From JBFKPQ01 sp041628225 (lineage in GTDB: Bacteria; Actinomycetota; Acidimicrobiia; Spongiisociales; JAENVV01), in contig JBFKPQ010000036.1 in NCBI GenBank assembly GCA_041628225.1, forward strand, positions 1-19,820: 19,820 nucleotides of DNA, written 5' to 3'. Numbering within the stretch: the stretch's first letter is position 1; each line of letters opens with the position of its first letter. Made by a program: the position numbers and the translations under genes. The notes beneath the pieces were generated by a model. It was not told the origin of the DNA and made no database searches. It saw nothing but the letters and a program-made list of their open reading frames with translations. Of this stretch, positions 15,950-19,820 are shown piece after piece.

Positions 15950-16885
15950 GACGGACCCGGCCAGAATGCCGCGGACGAAATACCGCTGCAGGGCGAAGAA
16001 CACGACGAGCGGCGCCACGGTGGAGATGAACGCACCGGCTCCCAGAACATGTTCGACACGCCCGAACTCCCCGGCCAGCGACGCGATACGCACCGTCGCC
16101 GGGAGGTTGACGCCGTTGGCACCGATCATCGTCAGTGCGATGAGGTAGTCGTTCCACGTCCAGAGGAACTGGAAGATGGCGAATGCCGCAAGCACCGGAA
16201 CGGAGAGCGGCAGCACGAGACGCCAGAAGATCGTGTAGTTGTCGGCACCATCGATGTAGGCGGACTCGAACACGTCACGTGGGAGCTGCGAGATGTAGTT
16301 GTGCAACAGGAAGATGGCGAACGGCAGCGCGAACCCGGTGTGCGTCAGCCACACGGCCGGGATCTCGCCGGCCAGACCGAGGTCGGGGAACAGCGTGACC
16401 ACCTTGTCGACGAACGGCAACGTGAAATGCCCGCCCCCCGAGTACAGCTGCAGGAGCGGAATGAGCGACATCTGATTCGGGATGGCCATGAGCGCCACGG
16501 TCCCGATGAACAACCACTCCTTGCCCTTGAAGTCCATCCACGCGAACGCGAACGCCGCGAAGGCGGCGATGGCGATCGGGATGATGGTGGCCGGTATGGC
16601 GATGGCCATCGAGTTGAGGATGGCCGTCCACAGCCCCCCTTCGGGCCCGGACGTGAGCACGGCTTGATAGTTCTCGACGGTGAAGGTGTCCCACTCGCCG
16701 ATCGAGGTCCACCAACCCGCAGCACGCTGGGCATCGCGGGTTCGGAACGAGTTGACGAACAGGCCGAACGTGGGAATCGACCACACGACCACGAGCAGCC
16801 ACAGCGCCCAAGTCGGGATGGACGCCAGGACGCCGTAGATCCGCTTGCCGAGTCCGGTCGGTTGGGTGGGGTTCGCAACAGCCAT
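15941..16885 (-). CDS. Sugar ABC transporter permease, AglG/MalG-like
   Basis: A 314-residue inner-membrane permease of the CUT1 class. Hydrophobic helices lie at about 25-46, 87-115, 124-146, 180-196, 228-252 and 283-303. The cytoplasmic EAA loop that docks on the ATPase is visible at 207-229 (ESAYIDGADNYTIFWRLVLP). The segment WLTHTGFALPFAIFLL (179-194) resembles AglG of alpha-glucoside transporters, although an extra stretch of about 20 residues (around 150-173) precedes it. The start ATG 16885 overlaps the stop of the upstream permease by one base (TGATG), so the two subunits are made together. No substrate-binding protein or ATPase is in the window. Confidence 0.92.
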   Translation of the reverse strand: MAVANPTQPTGLGKRIYGVLASIPTWALWLLVVVWSIPTFGLFVNSFRTRDAQRAAGWWTSIGEWDTFTVENYQAVLTSGPEGGLWTAILNSMAIAIPATIIPIAIAAFAAFAFAWMDFKGKEWLFIGTVALMAIPNQMSLIPLLQLYSGGGHFTLPFVDKVVTLFPDLGLAGEIPAVWLTHTGFALPFAIFLLHNYISQLPRDVFESAYIDGADNYTIFWRLVLPLSVPVLAAFAIFQFLWTWNDYLIALTMIGANGVNLPATVRIASLAGEFGRVEHVLGAGAFISTVAPLVVFFALQRYFVRGILAGSVKG

Positions 16886-19788
16886 CAGGAGTCCGCCTTC
16901 TGAATCCGCCGAATGTTGATGATCATGACCGGAAGCACCGCGAGGAACAGGACGACCGCCAGGGCCGAACCCAACCCGAAGTTGAGCTCTGTGAAGGCTC
17001 GCTGCCACATCTCGTTGGCGACCACCTGGGTGTTGAAGTTGCCGTTCGTCATGACTTTGACGATGTCGAACACCTTCATGACGAGGACGATCAACGTGGT
17101 GGCGACCACGCCGATCGTCGGCATGATCTGGGGAACGGTCACGCCCCAGAACGTCTGCGATTCCGTGGCGCCATCGACCTTGGCGGCCTCGATGAGGTCC
17201 TGCGGAACCGCTTTGATCGCCGCCGAGAAGATGACCATCGTGAACCCGGTCTGGATCCAGATGAGCACGACCATCAGCCAGATGTTGTTGTACGGCGTGT
17301 CGGCGATGAACAGGACGATGTCGGCGATGCGGGTCTCCCCGGCCATCACGAATCCACCGATGCCGGGCCCGAGGATGCGATACCCGAGCCAGACCAACGG
17401 GAGCGTCACGACGAAGGCCCCCGCCGCGATGGCCTCGGCGTTGGCGCTCATGGCCCGATAGATCAGGACACCGAGGCTCGTGATGAGTACTGCCAGGACG
17501 AACAGCGCCACGCCGCGGCGCCAGTTGTTGCTGGCATCCGCCACCGTGAGGGCGGCCACCGCCAACACGAAGACGGGTATCTCGTCGAGCAGGCGTCCGG
17601 CGAGACGTCGAAGCGGTCGCGCCGCGCTTCCGTCACGATCGACGACCGCGGTGCCGGCCAGCCGGTCGTGGATGGCCGTTCCACCCGAAACGGCCGGGAT
17701 CCATGTCACCGGGAAGAGGACGAGCGCGGCGAGCTCACGCAGGACGGCGGTGCCCGTTGCCGGCACGTCGGCCAGGCGGATCCCCATCGCTTCCTTGCCG
17801 AGGGAAGCGCCATGTCGAGCGACGCGCACCATCGAGTTGTAGACGTAGAACGCCAGCAGTCCGGCCACGAGTAGTCCGACGAGGAGTGGCACGAGCCACC
17901 CCGGGCCCGGAACGTCGGCGCCGTTGACGCGTCCGATCGCCACCCACAGTCCGTTCATCACACCGGTCTGGTCCTGCTGCGGGGGACGGCCGACGTACAT
18001 GAACTGCCAGATGATGCCCGCACCGACGAAGGAGATGGCCATCGGCATGAAGATGATGGATTTGGCCACGGATTCGTACTTGGCACGGTCGGCGAGGACC
18101 GCGACACCGAGCCCGAGAGCCGTGGCGGTGGACGTCACCATGATCACCCACCAGAGGTTGTTGAAGATGGTGCCGCGCAGCCCGGCGACGACGGCCGTCG
18201 CGATGAAGAACAGCCCCAGGGCAACCATCCCGGACGACAGTACGGACCCTTCTCCGGTGCCTTTGGTGTGGTAGCTGACCCAGTCCGCCGCGCCTGTCAG
18301 GACCAGGACGGCGAGCACGGTCAGCAGGAATCCCGTAGCTCCGCCGCTGCGCGCCTGCCATGCCACGAGCGCTGCGACGACCAACAGGAATCCGCCGATG
18401 TTGACCGGTCCGTACGACACGGGGACCTGTCGTCGGCGGCGCCGCAGGTAGGCGTCCGCCAGCAAGATGATCCCGACCACCGCCAGGACGGCGATCCAGG
18501 TTCCGGCCAGAAAGCCACCGAACAGCGAAACCACGACCGCCGCGGCCACGAGCACGAGGCTGATCCATCCCGCGCGACGGGAAGCGTCGTCCGGCGGCAC
18601 GCTGGAGTGGCCGAGCCGATGGGCGAGCAACACCGCCACGAGCGCAGTGACGGCTGCGGCCAGCACGGCCCACAGCAGCTTCTTGGAATCTTCCCAGTCC
18701 GCCACGAAGAAGGCCGGACCGGCGGCGGTGTCCTCGGTCATGCCCCAGCCGGCGAAGCCTCGCCCGAGCGCACGCACGACGACGGCGCCAACCACGACGA
18801 CGAGGGCTCCGATGCCGATGCCTCCTGCGGCCGAGAGCGCACGCGTCGAGCTGCCCACAGCCGCCCGCTGGCGAGCGACCGTCGCCGCGACGATGAGACC
18901 GATCAACAGCAGGGCGAGACCCCACAACCATGGAGCCCGAGAAAAGATGTCCGGCCAGCCCGAAACGTTGAAGGTCTTGGGGTCGGTGAAGATGGCGGCG
19001 TAGTTGATCCCGCCGACGAACTCGCGGCCTCGTTCGTCGAGGAACGACAGGTATAGCGTCCGGATGGTCGGCAACACGAGCGCGCCGCCGATGAAGAGCA
19101 AGGCCGGACCCAAAAAGACATAGGTGCGCCACCGCCGGGTGAGCAACTCGCGACCGGCCGAGTCCGGAATGGGAGGTGCGGCGGCAGCCAGTCCGAACCC
19201 TCCTCCGGCCACCGCCAGGGCCGTGAGCGCCTCCCGCACGGGTCCGCTGCCCAGGTTCGGGACCGCCCACGTGGCCCACACCCATCCGAGCGTCGCCCAG
19301 ATCGCCACCGAACTCACGAGCGAGATCCGGCGTCGGCGCGCCAACCAGACCAACCCACCGATCGCCGCTCCGGCCGCCGGCCAGAGGATCAACGGGACCA
19401 CCTGCAGGGCCGGAAGCGGAGGCGGGAGCGTAGTCCCGTCGACGACGATGGGTTCGGTTCGGAGGAACCATCCGATCGCCACCCCGAGCCCCGCTCCCCC
19501 GAGCACACCCACGCCGATGCGGGCCATGCCCGGGAGGGTGCCGACGAGATATCCGGCGGCGGCGCCGATGAGCGTGGCGATGACGGCGACGAGTGCCGGC
19601 GAGTCGACCATGCGGTTGCCCCACGCGAGACCTGCCGCCCCCAATCCGGCGATGGCGCCGAACAACGTGGTGAAGAACGCCCATCGGTTGCGAGCGACGT
19701 CGAGCAGCTTGTTGAACCCGACGAAGACGATCAAGCTGATGCCGATGGCTCCGACGACCCCTTGGAGTGTCGTGATGAGCTTGTCCAC
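16885..19788 (-). CDS. Giant AglF/MalF-like sugar ABC permease with three hydrophobic insertions
   Basis: A 967-residue membrane protein whose core is a CUT1 permease of the AglF type (usually about 330 residues). Core pieces: N-terminal helix 1-32; 219-272 with YVFLGPALLFIGG and FVGGINYAAIFTDP; 542-616 with NNLWWVIMVTS and SIIFMPMAISFVGAGIIWQF; 833-967 with NIWLMVVLIWIQTGF and the EAA loop 865-888 (LIEAAKVDGATESQTFWG). Between them sit blocks A (about 33-218), B (about 273-541) and C (about 617-832), each with several predicted membrane helices and no recognised domain. GTG 19788 has a strong GGAGGAGG ribosome-binding site. The gene is coupled to the AglG-like permease. The core order is intact, so it is not a simple fusion; what the extra helices do is unknown. 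Confidence 0.88.
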   Translation of the reverse strand: MDKLITTLQGVVGAIGISLIVFVGFNKLLDVARNRWAFFTTLFGAIAGLGAAGLAWGNRMVDSPALVAVIATLIGAAAGYLVGTLPGMARIGVGVLGGAGLGVAIGWFLRTEPIVVDGTTLPPPLPALQVVPLILWPAAGAAIGGLVWLARRRRISLVSSVAIWATLGWVWATWAVPNLGSGPVREALTALAVAGGGFGLAAAAPPIPDSAGRELLTRRWRTYVFLGPALLFIGGALVLPTIRTLYLSFLDERGREFVGGINYAAIFTDPKTFNVSGWPDIFSRAPWLWGLALLLIGLIVAATVARQRAAVGSSTRALSAAGGIGIGALVVVVGAVVVRALGRGFAGWGMTEDTAAGPAFFVADWEDSKKLLWAVLAAAVTALVAVLLAHRLGHSSVPPDDASRRAGWISLVLVAAAVVVSLFGGFLAGTWIAVLAVVGIILLADAYLRRRRRQVPVSYGPVNIGGFLLVVAALVAWQARSGGATGFLLTVLAVLVLTGAADWVSYHTKGTGEGSVLSSGMVALGLFFIATAVVAGLRGTIFNNLWWVIMVTSTATALGLGVAVLADRAKYESVAKSIIFMPMAISFVGAGIIWQFMYVGRPPQQDQTGVMNGLWVAIGRVNGADVPGPGWLVPLLVGLLVAGLLAFYVYNSMVRVARHGASLGKEAMGIRLADVPATGTAVLRELAALVLFPVTWIPAVSGGTAIHDRLAGTAVVDRDGSAARPLRRLAGRLLDEIPVFVLAVAALTVADASNNWRRGVALFVLAVLITSLGVLIYRAMSANAEAIAAGAFVVTLPLVWLGYRILGPGIGGFVMAGETRIADIVLFIADTPYNNIWLMVVLIWIQTGFTMVIFSAAIKAVPQDLIEAAKVDGATESQTFWGVTVPQIMPTIGVVATTLIVLVMKVFDIVKVMTNGNFNTQVVANEMWQRAFTELNFGLGSALAVVLFLAVLPVMIINIRRIQKADS

Positions 19789-19792
19789 CGAT

Positions 19793-19800
19793 CCTCCTCC
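19793..19800 (-). promoter_or_regulatory. Shine-Dalgarno (GGAGGAGG) of the giant permease gene
   Basis: On the minus strand GGAGGAGG ends 4 bases before GTG 19788 and fixes that start. The remaining 20 bases to the window edge contain a GTTAAC palindrome but no clear promoter. An upstream gene of the same operon, such as a binding protein, may lie just outside. Confidence 0.7.
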
Positions 19801-19820
19801 GTTAACGACAGGCGCCGGCC

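Noticed and set aside
15644..16903. 419-codon plus-strand frame across the Gfo/Idh end and the AglG-like gene
   Set aside because: It is mostly antisense to a permease with an intact EAA loop, and its charged low-complexity sequence is a shadow.
17735..19684. 649-codon open frame on the minus strand inside the giant permease gene
   Set aside because: It is an alternate frame of the same strand, is Arg/Gly/His-rich, shows no motif and has no start signal. The permease frame holds all the recognisable AglF segments and the ribosome-binding site.

Overview
The window is very GC-rich, densely packed, and carries an actinobacterial gene set: a short primary sigma factor joined to dnaG, a tandem universal stress protein, a fused PabB/PabC, and an F420/FMN-type luciferase-like monooxygenase. 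Protein style and promoter layout suggest a member of the Acidimicrobiia (Ilumatobacter-like). That placement is inference from memory, not from a database search. No phage, insertion sequence, CRISPR array or rRNA is visible.

Left part (1-5267): the end of an SRPBCC-type gene, a 295-base non-coding stretch rich in short dyads, a DUF1801 gene and a DUF2855 gene on the plus strand. These face a minus-strand set: GNAT acetyltransferase, tandem-Usp protein, pabB-pabC fusion (folate/PABA synthesis) and tRNA-Asn(GTT).

Middle (5307-12819): a minus-strand macromolecular-synthesis cluster of rpoD, dnaG and a Ser/Thr protein kinase with a C-terminal hydrophobic tail. dnaG and rpoD overlap by ATGA. 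A VIT1/CCC1-type metal transporter diverges from the kinase. Next come a prolyl-oligopeptidase-type serine peptidase and a membrane-anchored YceI-domain protein.

Right part (12873-19820): a possible catabolic module. An SsuD-like flavin monooxygenase is translationally coupled to a YdhF-like aldo/keto reductase. A Gfo/Idh/MocA oxidoreductase diverges from that pair. Two sugar ABC permeases resembling AglF and AglG converge on the oxidoreductase. Monooxygenase + AKR + Gfo/Idh oxidoreductase + sugar permeases matches the parts list known for oxidative desulfurisation of sulfoquinovose (SmoC, SmoB, NAD-dependent sulfoquinovosidase, SmoG/H), so that is the leading hypothesis. The AglF-type permease is 967 aa instead of about 330, because three multi-helix hydrophobic blocks are inserted between the conserved core segments.

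Several genes share one promoter design: a TANNNT box followed 6-8 bases later by the start codon. This implies leaderless mRNAs, and it moves several starts inward from the longest open frame.
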